DNA of 23,972 bases from an uncultured Massilia sp. (GCA_946886065.1 CAMPHU010000053.1:1-23972); one strand, 5' to 3'; shown: positions 16,170 through 23,353, counted from the stretch's first letter. The notes: generated from the letters alone by a model not told the origin. Program-made: numbers and translations.

Positions 16170-18109
16170 CAGAACGAAGTGGTCAGGCTGAAGGACATGA
16201 AATTACGGTCGCGCATCAGGTTGCTCGCACCACCGCCCCAGTTTTGTGTGAAATCGACGCGCAGCTTCGTTTCCGGCTTGACCTTGAAGTCGATGGTGGC
16301 GCCGATCACGGCCGCGCCCGCCCCCTTGATGAAGCCCGGCAGCGCCGTCGCCGAAGTGCCGGAAATCCCCTGGGAGATGGCGATGTCCGGCGACAGCGAG
16401 GCGCGCGTGTCGAAGATGTTGGGATAGGTGACCGAGCCGGCGAGGACCATGCCCCAGGAAGCCTTGGTCGGCAGCCGGTAGTCGGCCGTGACCGCGTACG
16501 GGATGCCGGCATTCAGCGCGAGCTTCGGGTAGTAGGCCACCGCGGTCTCCGCGGTGAGCGTGCCCTCGCTGGCGCCCAGCGCGCGCAGGATCCCGCCCAG
16601 CGAGCCCGAGGGAGAGAGAATGTGCAGGCCGGTCAGGTGCAACTGGACGTGCTTCGTATCGACCCAGCCGCGGCACTGGCTGCCGACCGGCTTGACGCTG
16701 AAATCGGCCAGCGCATTGCAATAATAGGGATTGGCCGGATCGATGACCGCGGTCGGGTCGATCGACACGCCATCCTTGGGACGGTAGGACAGCTCGGTGC
16801 CGATGACCCATTCGCCGGCCTGGAAGTTGTACGACACCCCGAAGAGCTTACGCTTCTTGCCATAGTCGAGCATGGACTCCCAGCCGAAGGGATTGTCGGT
16901 GGTGGCCGCCACCTGGTAGCTGAGGAAGGGCAGCTTGTCGCTATAGCGGAAGTAATACAGGCCTAGTTCGTTGCCCGACTCGGGCAGCTTGTAGCGCAAG
17001 GCCAGGCCGCCCTGGCCATCGTGCTTCGGCTCGCGGTCGGCGACGCGGCGGATCACGGTACCCGTGCCGATCAGGGGACCGGCCGGGTTGGTGGCGGGAT
17101 CGGCAAGTTCGTTGAAGCTCAGGCGGCGGTTGTAGGGCAAGCCGGTCGCCGGGTTGGCGCCGGTAATCAGGGTGCCGGTGTCGCCGATGGTGCCGTTGGG
17201 GAAGGAAGGCAGCCCGTAAGCCGCCGCCACGGCATTCAGCACCGAGGTCGGCAGGACAAGACCGCGGGCGCCCCTGCCTGCGAAATCGGTGGTGGAGAAG
17301 AAAGTGCCTGGGGCGTCGACAACGAAACCGTTCCATTTCCACTGGTAGAAGGCTTCCACGCCGAGACCGCGGCCGAGCGAGGTGCTGGCCGAGATCATCG
17401 GCGAGGGAATGAACAGGTTCTTCAGCGGCGTGCCGGGCTGGTGCGCGGCCGGCAGGTAGATCGGGTTGATCGAGTTGATGCCGCCGGTGATGTACATGTT
17501 CTCGCCCCAGCTCAGCACCTGCTTGCCCACGCGCACCCGCCCCTGCTGTTCGCCGATCTCGAATTCCTTGGTGACGTAGGCGTCGAGCCAGCGCGGATTG
17601 CTTTTGGCGAAGTCCTCCGCGTCCGGATCGAGCGGGATGCGACGGGTGCGGTCGGCCGCGAAGTCGTGGTTGGCCACGCCGCGCAGCAGACCGCTCCAGC
17701 CGTCGCTGCCCTTGACGAACAGGTCGGCCGTATATTGCAGGTTGGCCGAGGCCAGCCGCCCGCGCTTGAAGTTGAGATTGCCGTCGTCCTGGTTCAGCCG
17801 CAGCAGGTCGAGGTTGGCCGAGAATGCCGCCGGATTGCTGTTCTGCAGCGGCGTCACCGCGTCGCCGTTGCAGCCGCCGTTGTCATTGCCGATGAAACGG
17901 CAGTCCGGCTTCGAGGTCCGCACTGCCATGCCGAAGGCCACGGTCGAATCCAGACTGACCGTCCAGTCCTTCCCCAGCGGCCACTCCCCCGCCTGCGCCG
18001 CGCCGGCATGCATCGCCGCCAGCGCCCCCATCACCGCCGACCACGCCAGCGTCCGCGCCATCCCGGGCGTGCGCGCGCCCTGCACTTCCATGTCATCCCG
18101 CACTTTCAT
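16169..18109 (-). CDS. DUF1302 family outer-membrane protein
   Basis: This is a 646-residue protein with a Sec signal (about 17-40, ending AAQA, then GEWPLGKDWTVSLDS) and a C-terminal strand ending in Phe (FSLTTSF), as expected for a beta-barrel inserted by the BAM complex. Segments such as RVGKQVLSWGE and INSINPIYLP are what I recognise as the DUF1302 family. These proteins regularly co-occur with DUF1329, YCF48 and RND genes, often beside catabolic clusters for hydrophobic compounds; their biochemical role is not settled. The first ATG (18109) has AGGGG at a 6-nt spacing. Internal Met7 or Met17 would give a more normal signal peptide, so the true start may be slightly downstream. A 36-nt gap separates it from the DUF1329 gene. 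It probably forms the outer-membrane entry or exit for the operon substrate (inference). Confidence 0.88.
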   Translation of the reverse strand: MKVRDDMEVQGARTPGMARTLAWSAVMGALAAMHAGAAQAGEWPLGKDWTVSLDSTVAFGMAVRTSKPDCRFIGNDNGGCNGDAVTPLQNSNPAAFSANLDLLRLNQDDGNLNFKRGRLASANLQYTADLFVKGSDGWSGLLRGVANHDFAADRTRRIPLDPDAEDFAKSNPRWLDAYVTKEFEIGEQQGRVRVGKQVLSWGENMYITGGINSINPIYLPAAHQPGTPLKNLFIPSPMISASTSLGRGLGVEAFYQWKWNGFVVDAPGTFFSTTDFAGRGARGLVLPTSVLNAVAAAYGLPSFPNGTIGDTGTLITGANPATGLPYNRRLSFNELADPATNPAGPLIGTGTVIRRVADREPKHDGQGGLALRYKLPESGNELGLYYFRYSDKLPFLSYQVAATTDNPFGWESMLDYGKKRKLFGVSYNFQAGEWVIGTELSYRPKDGVSIDPTAVIDPANPYYCNALADFSVKPVGSQCRGWVDTKHVQLHLTGLHILSPSGSLGGILRALGASEGTLTAETAVAYYPKLALNAGIPYAVTADYRLPTKASWGMVLAGSVTYPNIFDTRASLSPDIAISQGISGTSATALPGFIKGAGAAVIGATIDFKVKPETKLRVDFTQNWGGGASNLMRDRNFMSFSLTTSF

Positions 18110-18145
18110 CTCCGTCCCCTTGTTAGGTGTTTTCCTGGTGCTGTC

Positions 18146-19510
18146 TTAGCGTGTGGTGGCGCGGCGCAAGCCGTCCGGCTCGAAGACCCGTTCCTTCAGC
18201 CGTCCCTCGCGCGTGGCCAGCCAGTCCGGCTCCTTGTGGCCGGCGACGATGCGGTCGGCCACCATGCGCTGGGTCACGTGGTCATAGCTGCTGTTGGCCG
18301 CCCAGACGCAGGCCGGCACTTCCCAGGCCATGTAGGGGCCCATCTCGGCCGTGCGCCAGACCTTGCCTTGGGCGTCGTACATGTCCGCCACCAGGATCTG
18401 CCAGCTGTCCTCGTCGATGTAGAAGGTGCGCTTCGGGAACATGTGGCGCATTCCCTGCTTGAGCGTGGCTTCCACCACCCACATGCGGTGGAGCTCGTAG
18501 CGCGTGAGGTCGCGGCTCAGGAATTTCGGCTTGACGACGTCCTCGGGCTTGTTCGCCGGCGAATTGAGGCGGTAGGTGTTGTAGGGGACGTAGATCTCCT
18601 TCTTGCCGGCCAGCTTCCAGTCGTAGCGGTCGAGGGCGCCGTTGAACTGCAGGTACTGGTCGACGATCAGCAGGTTCTCGGTATTCAGCTGCGGCGCGTC
18701 GTACTGGTAGGTCGGCGCCCGGCGCACGCGGCGCTGGCTGGCGAAGTACAGCCAGACATCGTTCGGCTTGGACAGGTTGTACTGGGCCAGCGTGGCGTCG
18801 CCGGCAACCGACGGCGGCGCGGTGAACACGTTCAGGAGCTGGTATTCGATGCCGCGGGCATCGGCGACACCCTTGGTCGAGGGCGAGAGCATCGGCGACA
18901 TCTCCCAGCCATCCTGGACCAGCGGCTCGCCCAGGCTGTCGCTGCCCTTGGGCGGGATGTAGGTCGCATAGCGCATGTAGAAGCCCTCGCCCTTCCAGTG
19001 CAGCTTGTGGTTCCACATCGCCTCGGTGCCGTTTTGCGGAATCGGGAAAGGCACGCCGGCGCCGAGCGCCTCGGCGAGGTCGCGGCCGTTCGCGCCCAGC
19101 TTCGCCATCGCGGCGTTCTTCCTGGTGCGGTCGTAGTAGGAGTCGGGGTAGCCGCAGGAGCGGTGCGTCGCGTAGACGTCCATCCGGTAGCCCGGGATCG
19201 ACTTGATCATCTCGACCTGGCCGGGGGCGAGCTTGTCCTTGTAGCGGGCCACATTCGAGGCGTCGATCGAGAACTGGCGCTTCTCGCTGCCGTAGGGGTC
19301 GGGACGCGGCGTGCCGGCCTTCCAGCCGGCGGGCGCCTTCATGTCGCCGCCGGTCCACGCCGGAATCGTGCCCTCCTTGTTGCCGGCCCGCTCCGCGCCG
19401 ACCGGCGTCAGGTCCTTGCCCAGCCTGGCCGCGTCCTGTTCAGAGGATGCAGCGCAGGCAATGCCGCCGAGCGCAAAGGCGGTGCCGAAAAAGATAGTCT
19501 TGAGTTTCAC
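18146..19510 (-). CDS. DUF1329 family exported protein (GTG start)
   Basis: This 454-residue protein is the first gene of the long operon. The N-terminus is an export signal (MKLKTIFFGTAFALGGIACA). A Cys at residue 19 is placed like a lipobox, but the -3 residue is Gly, so lipidation is uncertain. The opening segment (RLGKDLTPVGAERAGN, then GTIPAWTGG) and the later MWVVEATLK and RTFYIDEDSW are hallmarks of DUF1329. Some members are annotated as outer-membrane lipoprotein-sorting-like, with a LolA/LolB-like fold expected. It starts with GTG, justified by AAAGGAG (19518-19524) seven bases upstream. The leader carries a good promoter at 19586-19614. It likely binds or transfers a lipophilic ligand together with the DUF1302 barrel (inference). 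Confidence 0.88.
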   Translation of the reverse strand: MKLKTIFFGTAFALGGIACAASSEQDAARLGKDLTPVGAERAGNKEGTIPAWTGGDMKAPAGWKAGTPRPDPYGSEKRQFSIDASNVARYKDKLAPGQVEMIKSIPGYRMDVYATHRSCGYPDSYYDRTRKNAAMAKLGANGRDLAEALGAGVPFPIPQNGTEAMWNHKLHWKGEGFYMRYATYIPPKGSDSLGEPLVQDGWEMSPMLSPSTKGVADARGIEYQLLNVFTAPPSVAGDATLAQYNLSKPNDVWLYFASQRRVRRAPTYQYDAPQLNTENLLIVDQYLQFNGALDRYDWKLAGKKEIYVPYNTYRLNSPANKPEDVVKPKFLSRDLTRYELHRMWVVEATLKQGMRHMFPKRTFYIDEDSWQILVADMYDAQGKVWRTAEMGPYMAWEVPACVWAANSSYDHVTQRMVADRIVAGHKEPDWLATREGRLKERVFEPDGLRRATTR

Positions 19511-19536
19511 CTGGGTTCTCCTTTCGAATTGGTATC

Positions 19537-19553
19537 CGGGCGGCGGGCGCCCG
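19537..19553 (-). other. GC-rich hairpin in the leader of the long operon
   Basis: Inverted repeat CGGGCG (19537-19542) and CGCCCG (19548-19553) with a 5-nt loop. It lies between the predicted transcription start (about 19579) and the ribosome-binding site of the DUF1329 gene. No U-run follows. It could stabilise the 5' end of the mRNA or tune initiation (inference). Confidence 0.4.
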
Positions 19554-19585
19554 TCACATCGTTTTATTCTTCTTTAGTCTTGTAC

Positions 19586-19614
19586 ATTACACCTAAGTTA
19601 GGACAAATGGACAA
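19586..19614 (-). promoter_or_regulatory. Predicted sigma70-type promoter of the long operon
   Basis: On the minus strand, TTGTCC (19614-19609) as -35 and TGTAAT (19591-19586) as -10 are separated by exactly 17 nt. The start point would be near 19579, giving a leader of about 68 nt before the GTG of the DUF1329 gene. The -35 region contains a tandem 8-mer (GGACAAAT, GGACAAAC on the plus strand). This is the only AT-rich gap upstream of the first operon gene. Confidence 0.6.
19592..19602. promoter_or_regulatory. Candidate operator A inside the promoter spacer
   Basis: CCTAAGTTAGG is a perfect 11-bp palindrome around a central G, sitting within the 17-bp spacer between -35 and -10. A dimeric regulator bound here would block RNA polymerase, a common repressor layout. 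A near-identical site lies at 19810-19826. No regulator gene is in the window. Confidence 0.5.
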
Positions 19615-19626
19615 ACATACGGCGAA

Positions 19627-19806
19627 AAAAAATGAAATGCGCCAGCGATGCCGATCCCGGCCTGCATTCCTTCCACCTCGGGCCAAACAGCGGCCTGATT
19701 CCACTGCATCGTTCCATTACGCTTTCCAGTACGACCAGGCCTGGACGCCACCTTCAGGACCTGCTTCAAGGGCACCGAATCCAAAATATCCCACTTGAAT
19801 TAGTAC
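19627..19806. other. Intergenic stretch without a recognised gene
   Basis: This lies between the predicted operon promoter and operator B, downstream of the chemoreceptor stop. It contains no convincing protein gene, RNA gene or terminator; an A8 run (19625-19632) marks one end. A 63-codon minus-strand frame starting with TTG exists but has no family features. It may be upstream regulatory DNA or carry a small RNA; I cannot support either. Confidence 0.4.
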
Positions 19807-19809
19807 ATG

Positions 19810-19826
19810 CTACCAAACTTAGGTAG
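19810..19826. promoter_or_regulatory. Candidate operator B, near copy of operator A
   Basis: On the minus strand this reads CTACCTAAGTTTGGTAG, a 17-bp imperfect palindrome (7 of 8 pairs match). It shares ACCTAAGTT[A/T]GG with operator A, 11 of 12 positions. Centres are 221 bp apart, close to 21 helical turns. It also falls between a possible minus-strand -35 TTGCTT (19834-19829) and -10 TAGCAT (19812-19807), spaced 16 nt, so a second regulated promoter is possible. Confidence 0.4.
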
Positions 19827-19835
19827 AAAAGCAAA

Positions 19836-21452
19836 TTAAATACTGAAATGCGACACTTCGTCCTGCCCGTCCCGGTGCTGGCGCGGACCGGTACCAGGAC
19901 CATGCAGCCTGGCCGCGCCGTGCTGCGCCGCTGCCGGGGCGCCGGTCTCGAGCCGGAACACGCGCAGCGCCTCGGTGAGCTGCGCCGTCTGCTCGGACAG
20001 CGACTCGGCCGCGGCCGACGCCTCCTCGACCAGCGCGGAGTTCTGCTGCGTCATTCCGTCCATGCTGCCGATGGCCTGGCCGATCTGTTCGATGCCTGCC
20101 GCCTGCTGCTGTCCGGCGGCGCTGATCGCGCCCATGATGAGCTCGACCTTGCGCACCGACTCGAGAATCTGCCGCATCGTGGCCCCGGCCTCGTCCACCA
20201 GCGCGCTGCCGGCGGCGACCTTGGCCACCGAATCGCCGATCAGCGCCTTGATTTCCCTGGCCGCCGACGCGCTGCGTTGCGCCAGGTTGCGCACCTCGCT
20301 CGCGACGACCGCGAAACCCCGCCCCTGTTCGCCGGCGCGGGCCGCCTCCACCGCGGCGTTGAGCGCGAGGATATTGGTCTGGAAGGCGATGCCGTCGATG
20401 ACGGCGATGATGTCGACGATCTTCGCCGCCGAGGCGTTGATGTCGCCCATGGTGGCGACCACGCCGCCGACCACTTCGCCGCCGCGTGTCGCGATGCGGC
20501 TCGCCGTGCCGGCCAGCTGGCTGGCTTCGCCCACCCCCGCCGTATTCTGTTCGATCGTGCCGGTCAGCTCCCGCATCGAGCGGTTGGTAAGGTCCAGGTC
20601 GTCGGCCTGGGCCAGGGTGCGGCCGGCCAGGTCGGCGCTGCCGCGCGCGATTTCCGCGCTGGCGGCGGCGATCGTCTCGGCCGAGCCTTTGATGCCGGCC
20701 ACCAGCGTCGCCAGGCGCGTACGCATCTCGCCGAGCGCGCCCAGCAGGCTGTCGGGGCGGTCGGTCCGGATGGCCATCGACAGGTCGCCGCGCGCCACGG
20801 CCTGGGCGATCGCGCGGGCATATTCCGGCTCGCCCCCCAACTCGCTCCAGATCGCCCTGACCACGAACCAGGACACCGCGACCATCCCGCCCACGACCAC
20901 CAGCGCGGTCAGCACCATGGTCCACAAGACCTGGCGCACGCCGTCGCCGCTGTCCGCGACGCCGGACTGGAAGCGGCGTTGCGCGGTGGCTTCGTTCTGC
21001 GCAAGGTCCTGCTGGAGAATGCGCTGCGCCTCCTGCATGGCCTTCACCTCGGCCTCGACATCGCCCTGCTCCATCTCCAGCATGATGCGGGCGACCGCCA
21101 GGGCGGGCTCGTAGTAGGCGTCGAACTCCTTGCGCAGCCGCTCGCCGGCGGCGCGCTGCCCCTCCATCCGGGCCAGCATGCCGAGGCGTTCGCGCACCTT
21201 GCCGGCCTGCCCGGCGATCGTGGCGAGGCGGGCCTTCTCGCCTTCGCTGACCGCGTCGCGCAGGCCTTCCGTGACAGCGCCAATGTCCTGGTTCAGCGCC
21301 TTGGCCGTGTCCAGCAGCGGATAGTCGAGGCGTGCGGTCCTGTCGATGGAGCCCAGGGCCCCGGTCGCGATCACCGAGCTGATGCCGATTCCGAGACCGA
21401 AGACGAGGATGGAAATGACGGGCAGTGCCCAGATCTTGCGCTTGATGCTCAT
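19836..21452 (-). CDS. Methyl-accepting chemotaxis protein
   Basis: This 538-residue transducer has TM1 at about 8-31, a periplasmic ligand-binding region of about 145 residues that is mostly helical (four-helix-bundle-like), TM2 at about 175-199, a HAMP-like linker, then a long coiled coil. The signalling hairpin tip is highly conserved at about 352-391 ([20 protein letters not shown], then [15 protein letters not shown]), which binds CheA and CheW. The C-terminal tail is rich in Ala, Gly, His and Pro and lacks a CheR-tethering NWETF-like pentapeptide. It follows the periplasmic binding-protein-like gene by 78 nt with a strong hairpin between them, so it may sense a ligand handled by that protein or by the porin (inference). 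No clear terminator is seen after its TAA at 19836. Confidence 0.93.
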   Translation of the reverse strand: MSIKRKIWALPVISILVFGLGIGISSVIATGALGSIDRTARLDYPLLDTAKALNQDIGAVTEGLRDAVSEGEKARLATIAGQAGKVRERLGMLARMEGQRAAGERLRKEFDAYYEPALAVARIMLEMEQGDVEAEVKAMQEAQRILQQDLAQNEATAQRRFQSGVADSGDGVRQVLWTMVLTALVVVGGMVAVSWFVVRAIWSELGGEPEYARAIAQAVARGDLSMAIRTDRPDSLLGALGEMRTRLATLVAGIKGSAETIAAASAEIARGSADLAGRTLAQADDLDLTNRSMRELTGTIEQNTAGVGEASQLAGTASRIATRGGEVVGGVVATMGDINASAAKIVDIIAVIDGIAFQTNILALNAAVEAARAGEQGRGFAVVASEVRNLAQRSASAAREIKALIGDSVAKVAAGSALVDEAGATMRQILESVRKVELIMGAISAAGQQQAAGIEQIGQAIGSMDGMTQQNSALVEEASAAAESLSEQTAQLTEALRVFRLETGAPAAAQHGAARLHGPGTGPRQHRDGQDEVSHFSI

Positions 21453-21482
21453 GGTTGGCGTATTCCCTTGGCGTGGCTCGGA

Positions 21483-21513
21483 CGTCCGCCGGCCGGGACC
21501 AGGCCGGCGGACG
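21483..21513 (-). other. Intercistronic 12-bp perfect hairpin before the chemoreceptor gene
   Basis: CGTCCGCCGGCC (21483-21494) pairs perfectly with GGCCGGCGGACG (21502-21513) around a 7-nt loop. It lies between the stop of the binding-protein-like gene (21531) and the chemoreceptor ATG (21452). In the minus-strand RNA no U-run follows, so it is not a standard intrinsic terminator. It could protect the upstream mRNA 3' end or lower expression of the receptor (inference). Its GCCGGCC core recurs in the hairpin at 2661-2684. Confidence 0.6.
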
Positions 21514-21530
21514 CATGGTTGCGGAGGATG

Positions 21531-21938
21531 TCAGGGCGCGGTGTAGACCACCTTCACGGTGGCGTCGACGGCGCTCTTCTCGATATAGCCGATGGCCTTG
21601 GGGTTCGCTGCGACGGCCCGCTTCACTTCGGCGCTGCCGGCCAGCTCTTTCGGCATGGTGGCCTTGCCCGTGAAGACCAGCTTGGACCAGAGCGCCTTGG
21701 CCTGGGACAGGTCCTTGTCGGCCACCTTCTTGTAGAACTCGGCGCGCACCGGGGCGCTTTCAGGCTGGTCGACCGGGGTCAGCGCGCTCGACTTCCCCAG
21801 GAAGTACTGGGCGACTTCCTCCTTGGTCATCGACGCCTGCGGCGCGCCGGGATGGACCACGACGACCACCTCGGCCAGCGCCGGCAGCGCGGCGCCAAGC
21901 GTGGCGGCGAGGATGAGGGAACGGATCATGTTGTGCAT
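21531..21938 (-). CDS. Short phosphate-binding-protein-like periplasmic protein
   Basis: This 135-residue protein has a Sec signal (about 1-22, ending PALA). The mature part starts with strands VVVVVHP, then MTKEEVAQYFLGKSSAL, and later AVAANPKAIGYIEKSAVD. These match the PstS/PBP-like domain of phosphate ABC-transporter binding proteins: the IGYI segment and the segment around the usual anion site. At 135 residues it is about half the length of true PstS, so it represents one lobe-like unit, and no permease or ATPase genes are near. A role as a sensor partner for the chemoreceptor downstream or a chaperone for the upstream porin is possible (inference). The ATG at 21938 has AGAGG five bases upstream and lies 9 nt after the porin-like gene. 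Confidence 0.82.
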   Translation of the reverse strand: MHNMIRSLILAATLGAALPALAEVVVVVHPGAPQASMTKEEVAQYFLGKSSALTPVDQPESAPVRAEFYKKVADKDLSQAKALWSKLVFTGKATMPKELAGSAEVKRAVAANPKAIGYIEKSAVDATVKVVYTAP

Positions 21939-21947
21939 CTCAGCCTC

Positions 21948-22988
21948 TCAGAAGACGAAATCGACGGCGACGGCGCCGACGGTGACCGGGCCCTTGAAGC
22001 CGGACCTGGGTTGGTTGAACAAGCCTGCGCCCTGCGGCTTGACGCGGTCGACCTGGAACTTGATGTCGGCCGAGCGGAAGGCATCCCAGCGCAGGCCGAC
22101 GCTGTCGGTGGTCTGCACGAAGTCGCCGCTCAGCTTGCCGTGGCTGACGAAAGGCAGGACCTTGCCGAACCGGTAGCCGCCCATCGCGTACCAGCCTTTG
22201 CTGGTGGCGCCGAATCCGCGCACCACGGTGTGTTCGGCCTGGACGAGGACATTGTTCCGGTCCATCGCGAAGCCCGCGGCCGTGAACGACACCTTGGACT
22301 TCGGCAGGCCGGCGGCGCCCTGGCCGAGATCCATCTTGACCTCGTCGCGTCCGAGGCGCACCGTGAACGGGCCGTTCTCGAGCACGAAGTTGACGATGCG
22401 GCCGTTGGTGAAGGTGAAGTTCTGCCCGGCCACCTTGGCGGTCGAGCGGCCGTAGGCGAGTTGGGTCGTCAGCATGGACGAACCGAGCTCCTGGCGCCAC
22501 TCGAGGTCGGCGCCGTCGAGGCTGTCATGGGGCACCTGGGCATAGACTTCCTGCACGGGGCGCAGCATGGTGTTGGCATAGCCGACGTTGCGGTACTCGG
22601 AGATCAGGAAGGCCGGCAGCGGCACCCGGCCGGCGCGCACGCTCACCGCGTCCGACAGCCTGGCCTTGACGAAGGCCAGGGTGGCCGTCGCTTCATACGT
22701 GTCCGTCGCCAGCTTGCGCACCAGCCCCTGGCCGGTCAGCGACAGCCAGTCGTTGATCGGGAAGTCGGCCTGGAGACCCAGGTTCGAGTCCACGCCGGTG
22801 CGCGGCGCCTTGCGCGCGCCGCCCGCCTGGTAGGGACGCGTGAACGAGGCGTCGTCGGTATCGGTCATCGTCAGCGCCGCGGTGCCGAAGCCGCTGACCT
22901 TGACCGCGCGGGTCTCGCCATCCTGTGCCCAGGCGCTTTGAACCACCAGCGGAAGGGCCAGCAGTGTTGCAAAAGTTTTATTTAACAT
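21948..22988 (-). CDS. Porin-like outer-membrane beta-barrel protein
   Basis: This 346-residue protein has a Sec signal (about 1-21, SAWA then QDGE), alternating strands rich in aromatic and small residues throughout, and a C-terminal Phe (VAVDFVF) typical of barrels handled by the BAM complex. I do not recognise the exact family. Segments such as GLQADFPINDWLSLTGQGLV and VRAGRVPLPAFLISEYR resemble uncharacterised porin-like proteins often found next to short PstS-like proteins in betaproteobacteria. The ATG at 22988 is chosen because the signal peptide begins there; the ribosome-binding site is weak. The 71-nt upstream gap contains a structured GC-rich inverted repeat. It is probably cotranscribed with the two genes after it. 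Confidence 0.8.
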   Translation of the reverse strand: MLNKTFATLLALPLVVQSAWAQDGETRAVKVSGFGTAALTMTDTDDASFTRPYQAGGARKAPRTGVDSNLGLQADFPINDWLSLTGQGLVRKLATDTYEATATLAFVKARLSDAVSVRAGRVPLPAFLISEYRNVGYANTMLRPVQEVYAQVPHDSLDGADLEWRQELGSSMLTTQLAYGRSTAKVAGQNFTFTNGRIVNFVLENGPFTVRLGRDEVKMDLGQGAAGLPKSKVSFTAAGFAMDRNNVLVQAEHTVVRGFGATSKGWYAMGGYRFGKVLPFVSHGKLSGDFVQTTDSVGLRWDAFRSADIKFQVDRVKPQGAGLFNQPRSGFKGPVTVGAVAVDFVF

Positions 22989-23020
22989 GATCTTGAGTGA
23001 GTTGTTGCATCGTTTTTCTG

Positions 23021-23059
23021 CCGGACCCTGGGCCCCGCGAATGGGGCGTACGCATCCGG
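23021..23059 (-). other. Two-tier inverted repeat between recombinase-like and porin-like genes
   Basis: Inner stem GCCCC (23032-23036) and GGGGC (23043-23047) with a 6-nt loop lies inside an outer CCGGA (23021-23025) and TCCGG (23055-23059). It directly follows the stop of the recombinase-like gene on the minus strand. No U-run follows on that strand, so a terminator call is not supported; a weak Rho-type or stability element remains possible. Confidence 0.35.
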
Positions 23060-23353
23060 TCAATGTGTTTCAAACTGCGTACGGAGAAGAAAATTGCGGA
23101 CGGTCGCCGCGTACCAGCGGCCGCCATGCTCGCCGCGCAGCCCGCGCTGGTTGAGCAGGTGTGCGATGGCGCCGAAGGAAGCGCCGGCGCTGCGGCGTTC
23201 CCGCATATCGCGAAGCAGCTCCTGGCGCTGGCGGCAGGCCTGTTCGTCGTCGCCGGCCAGCACCGCTTCCCGCGCACCCTGGCTGGCGGGCGGCCGCTGC
23301 ATGGCCTCGTTCAGCTCGAGCATCTGCTGCAACAGCGAGGCGTGCCGGCTCAT
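23060..23353 (-). CDS. Small recombinase-domain-like protein
   Basis: This 97-residue protein has a first half that is helical and Gln/Arg/Glu-rich. Its second half (FGAIAHLLNQRGLRGEHGGR, then WYAATVRNFLLR) looks like the DNA-binding 'recombinase' domain that follows the catalytic domain in large serine recombinases, with the usual 'LN..G......W....v..iL' spacing. No catalytic resolvase domain is present, so it is not an active recombinase. It could be a remnant or a small DNA-binding protein. I prefer the ATG at 23353, which has GGGAGG at a 5-nt spacing; the frame extends to a GTG at 23452 without a ribosome-binding site. It sits between bktB and the porin-like gene. No other mobile-element signs are seen. 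Confidence 0.65.
   Translation of the reverse strand: MSRHASLLQQMLELNEAMQRPPASQGAREAVLAGDDEQACRQRQELLRDMRERRSAGASFGAIAHLLNQRGLRGEHGGRWYAATVRNFLLRTQFETH

Noticed and set aside
19593..19784. 63-codon minus-strand frame in the operon leader region
   Set aside because: It has a TTG start with a poor ribosome-binding site, no family features, and it runs through the predicted promoter. A leader peptide cannot be excluded but is not supported.
11278..19798. Other long plus-strand open frames (11278-13761, 13794-16427, 17021-19798)
   Set aside because: Each mirrors the codon phase of a convincing minus-strand gene (oxidase 3/YCF48, RND, DUF1302/DUF1329) and has no recognisable domain or start signal.
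19848..22985. Very long plus-strand open frame (1045 codons) opposite the chemoreceptor, binding-protein and porin genes
   Set aside because: It has low-complexity Arg/Gly/Ala/His/Asp-rich composition, spans three well-supported minus-strand genes and their gaps, and shows no family motifs. Such antisense frames are common in GC-rich DNA.
23021..23059. Intrinsic terminator after the recombinase-like gene
   Set aside because: The stem is present but no U-run follows on the transcribed strand; A-rich sequence follows instead.
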